DNA of 64,000 bases, taken from the NCBI RefSeq assembly GCF_025398155.2, contig NZ_CP104562.2, forward strand, positions 2,046,001-2,110,000. The letters are read 5' to 3'. This DNA is from Roseateles amylovorans. Its GTDB lineage: Bacteria; Pseudomonadota; Gammaproteobacteria; Burkholderiales; Burkholderiaceae_C. Positions 9,070-18,451 of this stretch are shown in pieces. The position numbers and the translations under genes are program-made. The stretch's first letter is position 1. Each line of letters opens with the position of its first letter. The notes under the pieces are model-generated. The model worked only from the letters and a program-made list of their open reading frames with translations. It was not told the origin of the DNA and made no database searches.

Positions 9070-12000
9070 ATGAATCAAAGTTTCCGCTCCCTCTTCAATG
9101 CAGCGCTAGGCACTTGGGTCGCCGTGCCTGAGATCAGCCGCAGCTGCGGCGCACGGTCCTCCCGCTCGGTCGCCGGCTCCGCCATGGCGGCCATCGCCGC
9201 ACTGTTCATCCTGACCCCGCTTCAGCAAGCCCTCGCGCAGGCCCAGCCGGTGGCCCCGACCACGTTGCCGACCGGGCAGGTCGTTCGCTCTGGCGCAGCC
9301 GATTTCGTTGCCACCGGCAACGTGCTGGAAGTTCAGCAAAAGTCGGCGCGACTGCAAACGGACTGGGATACGTTCAGCATTGGCAAGGATGCCAGTGTGA
9401 AATTCATCCAGCCAAGTGCGGCGTCCGTGGCGCTGAACCGGGTGACCGGCGCGGACGGCAGCCAGATCCTGGGGCGACTCGAAGCCAATGGCCAGGTGTT
9501 CCTGATCAATCCCAACGGGGTGCTGTTCGGCAGCGGGGCGCAGGTGAATGTCGGCAGCCTCGTGGCCTCGACCCTTGGCATGACGGATGCCGACTTCCGG
9601 GCGGGCTTCAATGATTTTTCCGGCGCCAGCACGGCGACAGTGGAAAACCAGGGAAGCCTGACCGCCGCGTCCGGCGGTGCGATTGCGCTGATCGGCGCCA
9701 AGGTCGTCAATTCGGGGACCATCACTGCGCCGCAGGGCAATGCGCTGCTCGGCGCGGGCAATGCGGTCACCCTGGACTTCGGCGGACCTGTTCGGATCAA
9801 TGTGACCCAGGCAGCCGTCAAGGCTCAGGTGGACAACGGCGGTGTGATTGCGGCCAATGGCGGTCAGATCGTGCTCAGCGCCAAGGGCGCCAGCGATCTG
9901 GCGGGAGCCGCGATCAACCAGAACGGCACCCTCGAGGCCAGCAGCCTGGCGCAGAGTGCGGGCGGGCGCATCGCGCTGATCACCGATGGCACCCTGACAC
10001 ATGCGGGCCGGTCGACGGCCAACGCGGTGGATGGCACTGGGGGGCGGATCGACGCCTCGGCGGCCAGCGTCAAGGGCGCAGGGCAGTGGCAGGCCGTCAG
10101 TGCTAACGGCCGAGGCGGCAACATTCAGGTGACGTCCTCGGGCGAGTTCCAGACCGTGAACAGCGCCGGCTCGATGTCGCCGGTGACGATGGATGTGAGC
10201 GGAAGAACTGGAGGCGGTGACATTGGGATCGATGCCGCGTCGACGCTCTGGGTCTCTTCCTCGGTACTCTCAGCAAATTCAGGCCAGGGATTGGGCGGCA
10301 ACATCCGTTTGGCCGCCGGCGGCGTCCTGGCGGCACCGTCGACGTCGATCGAGGCCATTGGAGGCAGTGGCGGTGGGCAGGTCGCATACGCCACCCGTGC
10401 TGCTATCGACTTCATGGACAGCAGCGCGAAGGTCAATGCGAGTCAGGCTGGCAACGGCGGCTCGGTGATCATTCAAGGTTCAAATCGCGTGTTGATCGGA
10501 GGTGCGTCGGCGTTCGAAGCCAAGGGGGCCGGTGTGTCCGGCGCAGGTGGCATCGTTCGGTTCGTCTCTGGCGCCCCCACCAGCCCGGTGCTCAATTCGC
10601 AAGTGGATGTCTCGGGTTCAGGTGCAGGTGCGAACGGAGCGATCCAGATCCAGGGCGCGACCGTCGAGATCGGACAATCCACGAGGGCCGGCGTGCTCGG
10701 CAAATGGCTTGACGACGGTGCCCGTGTCACGTTGACCGCCGACAATGATCTGACCCTCAATAGCGCAATCACTTCTACCAGCGCCTCCGCAGGCAATCTG
10801 GTGTTGAACGCGGGTCGATCCATCCTGGTGAATGCCAATATCATCCAAGCGTCGGGTGATCTGACGCTGAATGCCAACCAACCCGTGTCGGCAGACATCC
10901 GAAATGCCAACCGTGCGGCCGGCGCTGCGCACATCACGATGGCAACTGGAACGTCGATCAGCGGCAACCAGGTGGCCTTCGCCGTCAACGACGGTCAGGG
11001 TCTTTCGAACGCCCAGACCGGCACGATCACGCTCGGCACCGTGTCTGCCCGTGGCTTGACGGTGACCTCCCCCAATGTCACCGCCACCTTCCAGGCCGGC
11101 GACAAGACCTACGACCGCACAACCGCCGCGACCGGTGGCAACTGGCAGGCCAGCGGCCTGGGTTTCACCGCCGACAGCAACCTCAGCCTCACCGCATCGG
11201 ATTACGCGTTTGCCGATCGAAATGCCGGCGTGTCCAAGGCGGTCAGCGCGACAGCGCAGCTCACCGGTTTCAACGGCACGGCCACGACCGGCATTCAGAC
11301 GTCGGCGGGGGCCTTGAAGGGAACGGGTTCGGCCACCATTGCGCAGCGCGTCCTGGATGTCACGGCCACCGCTCGGGACAAGACCTATGACGGCACGACC
11401 CAAGCGACGGTGGGATCCCTGAACTACACCGCACTGGGCTCGGACGACGTGTCCGTGAGCGCCTCCGGTGCGCAATTCGCTGACAAGAACGCCGGGCAGG
11501 CCAAGCAGGTGACGGTGAGCGGTGTCGCACTCGCTGGACAGGACAAGGACAACTATCGGCTGGTCGCCACGTCCGTCGACACCACCGCATCGATTGCCCA
11601 GCGCACCCTGAACGTGGGGATTCAGGCCCAGGACAAGGTGTATGACGGTCAGGTCAACGCCACCGTCACGGTGACGGACGATCGCCTCGCGGGTGACGTC
11701 CTGTCGGTGGGCACCGCTGGTTCGACATTCGCCAACAAGAATGCGGGCGTGGGCAAGACGGTGACCGCGACCGGCCTGACCTTGGCCGGCCAGGATGCCC
11801 AGAACTACCAGTTGGCGCAGACGACCGCGACCGACACGGCCACCATTTCCAAACGCACGCTGACGCCCACGGCCACCGCCGCGAACAAGACCTACGACGG
11901 CAACACCGGCGCGTCGGTCACCATCGCAGATGATGCGGTGGCGGGTGACAGTCTGAGCGTGCGCAGCACCGGCGCGCAGTTCGAGAACAAGAACGCCGGC

Positions 12001-14151
12001 CTGAACAAGCAGGTGCAGATCAGCGGGCTCTACCTGGATGGCGCTGACCGCGACAACTACGTGCTGAGCACGCTGACCGCAACTGCCCAGGCCAACATCG
12101 ACCGCCGCGTGCTCAATGCAGTGGTCACGGTGCAGGACAAGGTCTACGACGGCAGCACAGCCGCCCAGATCAAGTCGTTTGCCAGTGACAAGGTGGCTGG
12201 TGACGATGTGTCGCTGTCCAATCAATCGGCCAATTTTGTCGACAAGAATGTCGGGCAGAACAAGGATGTCACGGTGAACGGCCTGGCGCTGTCCGGGGCA
12301 GACAAGGACAACTATCTCCTGAGCGCGCCAACCTATTCGACGCAGGCCAGCATCACCCCGCGCACCCTCAACCTGGTGACCCTGGCAGACAACAAGATCT
12401 ACGACGGCAACACCAGCGCCGTGGTGCACCTGAGCGACGATCGGGTGGCTGGCGACGCCCTTCAGGTCACGCACCAGTCGGCCAACTTCGCCGATCGCCA
12501 AGCCGGTCGCGACAAACGCGTGGTGATCGACGGCATCGGGCTGACGGGCGCCGACAAGGACAACTATGTTGTGGTGTCGAATGCCACCGACCGTGCCGAC
12601 ATCACGCCCAGGACCCTCAACGTCACCGTGCGGGCCGACAACAAGGTCTACGACGGTGGTGTCCGGGCCACGGTGTCGCTGGTCGACGATCGGGTGGCGG
12701 GTGATCTCCTGACGCTGCGCAACACGGAGGCCAACTTCGACAACAAGAACGTGGGCAGTGGCAAGACCGTCACCGTTCAGGGGGTCGCGATCAGCGGCGC
12801 GGACCAGGGCAACTATGCGGTGGCATTGACCACGATCCAGGGGCAGGCGGATGTCACACCGCGCACCCTGAATGTCGTGGCCAATGTGGCCGACAAGGTC
12901 TATGACGGCGCCACACAGGCTCGGGTGTCGGCATTGGCGGATGATCGCGTCGCCGGTGATGAACTGGAGGTCACTGCGGCGCGGGCTGGGTTCGCGGACA
13001 AGAATGTTGGCGTCAAGAAGACCGCCACCGTCTCCGGCCTGAGCCTGAGCGGCACCGACAGCGGCAACTATGTGGTCATGCAGGATCCGGTGACCGCCTC
13101 CGCCAGCATCACGCCGCGCGAGCTGCTGGTGCAGGCGACGGTGGACGGCAAGGTCTATGACGGCAAGGTGGCCACCACGGTGAACGGTCTCACGGACAAC
13201 CGTGTGGCCGGCGATGACCTGACGATCGGCGCCGCTGGCGCGAACTTCGACGACAAGAATGTCGGCAAGGGAAAGAACGCCACCGTTCATGGACTGAGTG
13301 TCGACGGCGCAGACAGTGGCAACTACGTCCTGGCCGCCGCCCCGGTGATGGCGCAGGCCGATGTCACCGCACGCACCTTGCATGTCACTGCCCGGGCGCA
13401 GGACAAGGTCTACGACAGCTTCACCAAGGCCACCGCGTCGCTCAGTGACGACCGCGTGGCGGGTGATGAGGTCGTCGTGAACCAGGGTTCGGCGAACTTC
13501 AGCGACAAGCATGCGGCACAGGGCAAGACGGTGACCGTGGCTGGCCTGACGCTGGCGGGAACCGATGGCGGCAACTACCAGTTGTCGCAGTCCGAAGTGA
13601 CGGCGCAGGCCTCGATCACTCCTCGACTGATCAACGTGACGGTGGTGCCGTCGCAGAAGGATGCGGACGGTACCAACCTGGCCATGGTGAAGGTGATCAC
13701 GGCACCGCTGCCCAGCGACCAGGCGACGGCCCAGTGGGGAGAGGCGCGCTTCAACGACGAGCGACCCGGCATGGACAAGCGTGTCACCGTGACCGACCTG
13801 GCGCTGGTCGGCAGCGATGCCGGCAACTACCAGTTGGCGAGCACGCAGGCCTACGCTGACGGCGCTGTCATCCGTCCCCAGCCGGTGTTGCAGGGCACCC
13901 AATCGGCCTGCTCGTCCAGTGGCGCCGCTGCGGCGTGCAGTGCGGGCACATGGCTGTTGTCGATGAACCTGGCGTCGCAGTCCGTCATCGGCGGACGCGG
14001 TGGATTGAATGCCGGGGGAATCGATCCGCTGACCGGCAAGCCGCGCAAGCAAGCGGATGGCACGTCGCCCAGTTCGTTGATGCCCAAGAGCCTGACTCAG
14101 CAAGGCCACGGCATCCAGTTGCCGGCGGAGGCGGATCAAAACCGGCCTTGA
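9070..14151 (+). CDS. Two-partner secretion exoprotein (TpsA) with YDG repeats
   Basis: A 1693-residue secreted protein. Residues 1-25 (MNQSFRSLFNAALGTWVAVP) match the extended signal peptide region of large autotransported proteins, followed by a hydrophobic core ending ALAQA. Residues of about 60-290 form the haemagglutination-activity/TPS domain recognised by TpsB, with the hallmark INPNGVLFG. After a Gly/Ala-rich helix-like stretch, from about residue 675 come ten repeats of roughly 80 residues, each opening DK(T/V)YDG and carrying a DDRVAGD-like and a DNY motif (YDG family), plus one degenerate copy. The short C-terminus has two Cys. Such proteins act in adhesion or biofilm. No toxin domain is visible. 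Confidence 0.93.
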   Translation: MNQSFRSLFNAALGTWVAVPEISRSCGARSSRSVAGSAMAAIAALFILTPLQQALAQAQPVAPTTLPTGQVVRSGAADFVATGNVLEVQQKSARLQTDWDTFSIGKDASVKFIQPSAASVALNRVTGADGSQILGRLEANGQVFLINPNGVLFGSGAQVNVGSLVASTLGMTDADFRAGFNDFSGASTATVENQGSLTAASGGAIALIGAKVVNSGTITAPQGNALLGAGNAVTLDFGGPVRINVTQAAVKAQVDNGGVIAANGGQIVLSAKGASDLAGAAINQNGTLEASSLAQSAGGRIALITDGTLTHAGRSTANAVDGTGGRIDASAASVKGAGQWQAVSANGRGGNIQVTSSGEFQTVNSAGSMSPVTMDVSGRTGGGDIGIDAASTLWVSSSVLSANSGQGLGGNIRLAAGGVLAAPSTSIEAIGGSGGGQVAYATRAAIDFMDSSAKVNASQAGNGGSVIIQGSNRVLIGGASAFEAKGAGVSGAGGIVRFVSGAPTSPVLNSQVDVSGSGAGANGAIQIQGATVEIGQSTRAGVLGKWLDDGARVTLTADNDLTLNSAITSTSASAGNLVLNAGRSILVNANIIQASGDLTLNANQPVSADIRNANRAAGAAHITMATGTSISGNQVAFAVNDGQGLSNAQTGTITLGTVSARGLTVTSPNVTATFQAGDKTYDRTTAATGGNWQASGLGFTADSNLSLTASDYAFADRNAGVSKAVSATAQLTGFNGTATTGIQTSAGALKGTGSATIAQRVLDVTATARDKTYDGTTQATVGSLNYTALGSDDVSVSASGAQFADKNAGQAKQVTVSGVALAGQDKDNYRLVATSVDTTASIAQRTLNVGIQAQDKVYDGQVNATVTVTDDRLAGDVLSVGTAGSTFANKNAGVGKTVTATGLTLAGQDAQNYQLAQTTATDTATISKRTLTPTATAANKTYDGNTGASVTIADDAVAGDSLSVRSTGAQFENKNAGLNKQVQISGLYLDGADRDNYVLSTLTATAQANIDRRVLNAVVTVQDKVYDGSTAAQIKSFASDKVAGDDVSLSNQSANFVDKNVGQNKDVTVNGLALSGADKDNYLLSAPTYSTQASITPRTLNLVTLADNKIYDGNTSAVVHLSDDRVAGDALQVTHQSANFADRQAGRDKRVVIDGIGLTGADKDNYVVVSNATDRADITPRTLNVTVRADNKVYDGGVRATVSLVDDRVAGDLLTLRNTEANFDNKNVGSGKTVTVQGVAISGADQGNYAVALTTIQGQADVTPRTLNVVANVADKVYDGATQARVSALADDRVAGDELEVTAARAGFADKNVGVKKTATVSGLSLSGTDSGNYVVMQDPVTASASITPRELLVQATVDGKVYDGKVATTVNGLTDNRVAGDDLTIGAAGANFDDKNVGKGKNATVHGLSVDGADSGNYVLAAAPVMAQADVTARTLHVTARAQDKVYDSFTKATASLSDDRVAGDEVVVNQGSANFSDKHAAQGKTVTVAGLTLAGTDGGNYQLSQSEVTAQASITPRLINVTVVPSQKDADGTNLAMVKVITAPLPSDQATAQWGEARFNDERPGMDKRVTVTDLALVGSDAGNYQLASTQAYADGAVIRPQPVLQGTQSACSSSGAAAACSAGTWLLSMNLASQSVIGGRGGLNAGGIDPLTGKPRKQADGTSPSSLMPKSLTQQGHGIQLPAEADQNRP

Positions 14152-14556
14152 AGGTTGAGAAGGCCAGGACGGCGGCATTCACACCGCCGCTGTCCGCGCG
14201 GATGGCAGCATCCAGGGCATCCAGGGCATCCAGGGCATCCAGAGCATCCAGAGCATCCAGAGCATCCAGGTTACCCAGGGTTCCAACGGCACCAGGGTTG
14301 CCCATGGCTTCAATCGCATCGATGCCCTCAATGCGGCCGCTGGGATCAGTGACGTCGTTGATGCCGGGGTGCCGGGGAAGCTGGTAACTGCGGTGACTCC
14401 GGTGACGTCGTTGAGGCCGTTGACGCCGGTGACGCCAGTCATGCCACTTATGCCTGCGATGCCTGCGATGCTGCCCGCGATTCCAACCGCGTCAGTTCGC
14501 CGGTGTCAGGTCGGCGAAATCCTGGCGCCGCTCCGCGCTCGCTCTGGATGCTTCAG
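14152..14556. repeat. Intergenic region with a 9-bp tandem array (core 14208-14270)
   Basis: No convincing gene between the exoprotein and the RlmN-like gene. At 14208-14270 there are seven copies of gcatccag(g/a). From about 14380 to 14480 a second, degenerate array alternates gtgacg/ccg and atgcctgcg-type units. Reading frames across the array give only artefactual Leu-Asp-Ala repeats. Confidence 0.8.
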
Positions 14557-15690
14557 TCAGCGCACCGGTCGGATAGCGATACGGCGCGCGGCGCCCTCCG
14601 GTGGCTTGGTCTCGACCTGGGCGCTGCGCTGCCGGGTCGTGGACACGGACGATTGATCGTGTTCAGCCGCCCCGGGCACCACCACATCGCCGGCAATCGC
14701 GCGGGCGCGCAACTGGCCACAGCCACCGTCCACGTCCTGGCCAGCGGAATCGCGCAGCTTGGTCAGGATGCCGCGCTGATGAAGCCGCCGGGCGATGTCT
14801 CGCGCTTTGTCCCAGTCCGGCCGCAGGAAGGGCAGCTCCGGCACGCTGTTGTAAGGGATCATGTTCAGCACGCCGTACTTTCCCTTCAGCAGGGCGACGA
14901 TGCCCTCCAGTTCATCGTCGCCATCGTTGACGCCTTCCAGAAGCGTCCACTGGTACTGGATCGGATAGCCGGAGTCACGGGCATACCGCTCCCCCGCTTC
15001 GACGATCTCGGCTGGGGACAGTCGTGGCGCGCGCGGCAGCAACTGGCGGCGCAGGTCCGGCTTGGTGGTGTGCAGCGAGAGCGCCAGCGCCGGTTTCACC
15101 GGGCCGCGACTCAGTCGATCGAACGCCCGCGGATCGCCGACGGTGGAAAACACCAGGTTCTTGTGGCCGATGTTGCCGGCCGTTCCCAACAACTCGATCG
15201 CCTCCATGACCGCTTCCAGGTTGTGGGACGGTTCTCCCATCCCCATGAAGACCACCTTCTTGACCGGACGCAGACGCCGCGCGAGGGCCACCTGCGCCAC
15301 GATCTCGGCGCTGCTGACCTGACGGATCAGCCCATCGCGCCCGGTCATGCAGAACTGGCAGCCCACCGCGCAACCCACCTGACTGGACACGCACAGACCG
15401 TCGCGGGGCAGCAGGACACTTTCCACGGTTTGGCCATCTTGCAATCCGACCAGCAGACGCGCGGAGCCGTCATCACCTGGGTGTTGCTCGATCAATCGCG
15501 TCAGCCCATGCAGCTCATCCATCAAGCCCGGCAGCGCCTGACGGACGGGCAGCGGCAGATAGTCCTCCAGCCGGCGCCGACCCGCACTGAGCGGCAACGC
15601 TTGCACCCAGTGGCGCAACACCCGTTGACGATGCGCGGGATTCGCGCCGAGGGCGCTGAGGCGTTGGTCGATGTCGGCGATGGAGAGCAC
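14557..15690 (-). CDS. RlmN-like radical SAM RNA methyltransferase
   Basis: Radical SAM enzyme of the RlmN/Cfr family, which methylate C2 or C8 of adenine in 23S rRNA or tRNA. The [4Fe-4S]-binding motif is CAVGCQFC (family pattern CxxxCxxC), followed by a FMGMGEPSHN motif, the FSTVGDPRAF and LALSLHTTKP segments, and GQDVDGGCGQL, holding the second catalytic Cys near the C-terminus. The start is uncertain. GTG 15690 gives 377 residues (VLSIADIDQRLSALG) and matches the family's N-terminus, while an upstream ATG at 15765 would add 25 residues. About 37 extra low-complexity residues follow the catalytic Cys. It may be a paralogue rather than the main RlmN. Confidence 0.85.
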   Translation of the reverse strand: MLSIADIDQRLSALGANPAHRQRVLRHWVQALPLSAGRRRLEDYLPLPVRQALPGLMDELHGLTRLIEQHPGDDGSARLLVGLQDGQTVESVLLPRDGLCVSSQVGCAVGCQFCMTGRDGLIRQVSSAEIVAQVALARRLRPVKKVVFMGMGEPSHNLEAVMEAIELLGTAGNIGHKNLVFSTVGDPRAFDRLSRGPVKPALALSLHTTKPDLRRQLLPRAPRLSPAEIVEAGERYARDSGYPIQYQWTLLEGVNDGDDELEGIVALLKGKYGVLNMIPYNSVPELPFLRPDWDKARDIARRLHQRGILTKLRDSAGQDVDGGCGQLRARAIAGDVVVPGAAEHDQSSVSTTRQRSAQVETKPPEGAARRIAIRPVR

Positions 15691-16092
15691 GGAGCAGGGC
15701 AGGTAGGACAGTCTGGGTGAAATGCGGCAAGGCGGCTCAAGCACCGCGTGGACATGCCTGCCCACGTTTCAAGCGGAGAGCCTCTGCCACGCAGCGGCGC
15801 AAGTTCATGACCACGCTGGTGACCAACCGGTCGCGTGTCATGCCGCGATCAGGCATTGCGAGGCAACGGTGGATTCTCGCCGATCCCTGGCGCGTGATCC
15901 GTTCCTGCCAGGTGCGCGCCGAGGGCCGGGTCACGTCGTCAGCGGGGGCGTGGGGCTTTGCTGCACGCATGGATCACCGGTCCACCCGCTCGCGCGAAGC
16001 CAGGGGCATCACGCCGCCGGTCCGCCGGCTCGCAGTCAAATCTGCCCGCCCGCGCCTGGCCAGAGGCATGACGCTCCCTACAATGCTGACCT
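15691..16092. other. Intergenic region between divergent RlmN-like gene and ispD
   Basis: No gene seen, apart from the possible 25-codon N-terminal extension of the RlmN-like gene up to 15765. A TACAAT element at 16079-16084, only 9 bases before the ispD ATG, could be a -10 box for a nearly leaderless ispD transcript. No good -35 box is visible. Confidence 0.35.
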
Positions 16093-16860
16093 ATGACAAC
16101 TTTTCCGATCGGCCTTGAACCGCGCTGCTTTGCGCTGGTCCCGGCCGCGGGCGTGGGCAGCCGGTCCGGTGCCGATCGCCCGAAGCAGTATGTGCCGCTG
16201 GCCGGCCGCGCGATGATCGCGCACACGCTGGCCGCCTTGGCGGGCGTTCCCCGAATTGAAGCGACCTTGGTGGTGTTGTCCGACGAGGACGACCAGTTCG
16301 ACACCGCCGTCCCCGGCTTTGAGGGTGATCGGGGCTGGGTGGCCCGCTGCGGCGGTGCCACGCGCGCCGAGACGGTGGCCAACGGCCTGCAGGTCCTGCG
16401 CGAGCGCGGCGTTCAGCCGCATGACTGGGTGCTGGTGCATGACGCGGCGCGCTGCCTGATCCGTCCCGAATGGATCGAGCGCCTGATCGAAGCCTGCGAT
16501 CCTGATGAGGTCGGCGGCCTGCTCGCGCTGCCAGTCGCGGACACGCTGAAGGACGGGTGCAGCGATGCCGGCGCCAATGCCAGTGCCAATGCCAATGCCA
16601 ATGCGAACGCCGCATCGGCCCGTGTGGCTGGAACCGTCGATCGCCGAGGGAAGTGGGCGGCGCAGACACCGCAGATGTTCCGCTGGGGCTTGCTGGCGCC
16701 CGCGCTGGCGCAAGGTGTGGACGGCATCACTGACGAGGCCAGCGCGGTGGAGGCGCTGGGACATCGACCGCTGCTGGTGGAAGCATCGATGGAAAATTTC
16801 AAGGTCACCTATCCGGCCGACTTCGCGTTGGCCGAACGCTTGTTGAGGAGTCGCTCATGA
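16093..16860 (+). CDS. ispD: 2-C-methyl-D-erythritol 4-phosphate cytidylyltransferase
   Basis: Third enzyme of the non-mevalonate isoprenoid pathway, transferring CMP to methylerythritol phosphate. The 255-residue protein has the nucleotide-binding N-terminus LVPAAGVGSRSGADRPKQY, a central VLVHDAARCLI motif and the C-terminal VEASMENFKVTYPAD motif. Odd feature: the loop between DTLK and TVDR, normally about 13 residues, is enlarged by an Asn-Ala repeat near residues 155-178 encoded by hexanucleotide repeats. Core motifs are intact, so activity is expected. It ends in a 4-base overlap with the methionine aminopeptidase gene, indicating coupled translation. Confidence 0.95.
   Translation: MTTFPIGLEPRCFALVPAAGVGSRSGADRPKQYVPLAGRAMIAHTLAALAGVPRIEATLVVLSDEDDQFDTAVPGFEGDRGWVARCGGATRAETVANGLQVLRERGVQPHDWVLVHDAARCLIRPEWIERLIEACDPDEVGGLLALPVADTLKDGCSDAGANASANANANANAASARVAGTVDRRGKWAAQTPQMFRWGLLAPALAQGVDGITDEASAVEALGHRPLLVEASMENFKVTYPADFALAERLLRSRS
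16573..16608. repeat. Hexanucleotide repeat inside ispD
   Basis: Six in-frame hexamers, mostly gccaat, encoding Ala-Asn repeats in a surface loop of IspD. Confidence 0.85.
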
Positions 16861-17624
16861 CGGTCGGATCGGAACATGATGTTCAGGGATTGAAGGTCGC
16901 CGGCCATGCCGTCGCCACGGTGCTGCAGCGCATGCTGGCGGCGATCCAGCCCGGCATGACCACGCGGGAGCTCGACGAGATGGGCGCCCGCTGGCTGGCC
17001 GAGTTCGGTGCCCGTTCGGCGCCGATGACCAGCTACAACTTCCCCGGCGCCACCTGCATCAGCGTCAACGAGGAGGCCGCGCACGGCATCCCCGGCGACC
17101 GTGTCATCGCCAAGGGTGATGTGGTCAATGTGGATGTCTCGGCCGAGCTGGACGGCTATTTCGCCGACACCGGCGGCACCCGCATCGTTCCGCCCACGAC
17201 CCCCACCAAGACCCAATTGGTCTTCGCCGCGCAGTACGCGTTGGACCAGGCGATCAAGGAGGTGCGACACGGCGTCAAGCTCAACCGTATCGGGCATGCC
17301 ATCGAGCGCGTGGCCAAGGCCCACAAGTTCAAGATCATCGAGAACCTGTGCAGCCACGGCGTGGGGCGTTCCCTGCATGAGGAGCCGAAGTCCATTCCCG
17401 GCTATTTCGACGCCAACGACACCCGGGTGCTGACCGAAGGCATGGTCATCACCATCGAGCCTTTCCTGTCGACCAAGAGCCGCTGGGTGGACGAGGGCGC
17501 GGATGGCTGGACCTTGTCCGGTATCAAGGGCAATCTGTCGGCGCAGTTCGAGCACACGATGATCGTCACCCGTGGCGCGCCGGTGATCGTCACCACCACC
17601 GGGGCGGCGGCTGGCGCGCATTGA
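16857..17624 (+). CDS. map: Methionine aminopeptidase, type I
   Basis: Removes the N-terminal Met from nascent proteins. The 255-residue protein has the type I layout and the metal ligands in order: Asp in VNVDVSAELDGYFADTGG (two Asp), His in CSHGVGRSLHEEP, and Glu in ITIEPFL and in QFEHTMIV. The catalytic His is in NEEAAHGIPG. The start overlaps the ispD stop as ATGA. Placement between ispD and ispF, which are normally adjacent, is unusual. Another map copy near rpsB is likely elsewhere, so this may be a second isozyme. That is inference. Confidence 0.92.
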   Translation: MTVGSEHDVQGLKVAGHAVATVLQRMLAAIQPGMTTRELDEMGARWLAEFGARSAPMTSYNFPGATCISVNEEAAHGIPGDRVIAKGDVVNVDVSAELDGYFADTGGTRIVPPTTPTKTQLVFAAQYALDQAIKEVRHGVKLNRIGHAIERVAKAHKFKIIENLCSHGVGRSLHEEPKSIPGYFDANDTRVLTEGMVITIEPFLSTKSRWVDEGADGWTLSGIKGNLSAQFEHTMIVTRGAPVIVTTTGAAAGAH

Positions 17625-17690
17625 GTCCGCCCGCAGGCCTCAGGCGCTGAGCATGCCGACCCGTGCCATTTCCTTCCATCGAGCATCCCC

Positions 17691-18182
17691 ATGCAACTGC
17701 AATTCCGCATTGGCGAGGGCTGGGACACCCATGCACTCGTCACCGACCGCCCCCTGATCCTGGGCGGCGTCACCATTCCGCACACCCATGGCCTGCTGGG
17801 CCATTCCGATGCCGACGCGCTGGCCCACGCGATGACCGATGCCTTGCTCGGCGCGGCCGCGCTTGGCGACATCGGCAAGCTGTTTCCGGACACCGCTGCC
17901 GAATTCAAGGGCGCCGATTCCATGGTGCTGCTGGCGGAAGCCTATCGGCAGGTGAAAGCACGGGGATGGGTGATCGGCAACATCGACACCACCATCGTGG
18001 CCCAGGCCCCGAAGATGGCCCCGCACATCCCTGCGATGCGGCGCCGCCTGGCCGAGGTGCTGGGCATCGACGAAGGGCAGATCAACGTGAAGGCCAAGAC
18101 CGCCGAGAAGATGGGCCCGGTCGGCGAGCTGAAGGCGATCGAGGCGCGCGCCGTGTGCCTGTTGGTGGCTGCGCCCGTTTGA
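17691..18182 (+). CDS. ispF: 2-C-methyl-D-erythritol 2,4-cyclodiphosphate synthase
   Basis: Cyclises CDP-methylerythritol phosphate to the cyclodiphosphate with loss of CMP, two steps after IspD. The 163-residue protein shows the zinc-ligand motif GEGWDTHAL (Asp and His), the LLGHSDADALAHAMTDALLGA signature region, the SDxD-like metal site and the C-terminal NVKAKTAEKMGPVG motif. It lies 66 bases after the aminopeptidase gene in the same direction, most likely in one operon with ispD. Confidence 0.96.
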   Translation: MQLQFRIGEGWDTHALVTDRPLILGGVTIPHTHGLLGHSDADALAHAMTDALLGAAALGDIGKLFPDTAAEFKGADSMVLLAEAYRQVKARGWVIGNIDTTIVAQAPKMAPHIPAMRRRLAEVLGIDEGQINVKAKTAEKMGPVGELKAIEARAVCLLVAAPV

Positions 18183-18274
18183 CCGCCTGGCCAGGCCGTG
18201 GGTCCGGATACTGATCGGCGGAATCGGAACCAAAACCGGAACCGGAACCGCAGGCCACAGCCGAGGCCGACGAC

Positions 18275-18358
18275 ATAGCCATAGCCGCAGCCGTAGCCAT
18301 AGCCATAGCCGTAGCCGTAGCCGTAGCCGTAGCCGTAGCCGCAGCCGTAGCCGCAGCC
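18275..18358. repeat. Hexanucleotide microsatellite downstream of ispF
   Basis: Fourteen consecutive hexamers of the form (a/g)(t/c)agcc, mostly gtagcc, in the 269-base gap between convergent ispF and the TRAP receptor gene. Purines and pyrimidines are not arranged to form a hairpin, so a terminator role is unlikely. Confidence 0.9.
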
Positions 18359-18451
18359 GTGTCCGCCAAGTTAACCCTCGGCCGCCATGCCAACCGCAAG
18401 CCTTAGGTCAACCGAAGCTGCCGCTTTTGCTGGCGCGCCTGTTGCGAGCGC

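Noticed and set aside
10618..14178. Minus-strand frame of 1186 codons opposite the exoprotein gene
   Set aside because: It is a shadow created by the regular YDG repeats. The plus strand has signal peptide, TPS domain and repeat motifs.
13985..14305. Leu-Asp-Ala repeat protein on the minus strand
   Set aside because: The reading is produced by a 9-bp non-coding tandem array, with no ribosome site and no domain outside the repeat.
14503..15720. Long plus-strand reading frame (405 codons) opposite the RlmN-like gene
   Set aside because: It is the antisense shadow of a clearly recognisable radical SAM enzyme, rich in His/Gln/Arg as G+C-rich shadows are, and has no family motif.
18275..18358. 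Possible CRISPR or structured RNA
   Set aside because: Units are contiguous hexamers without spacers, so it is a microsatellite. No CRISPR array exists in the window.
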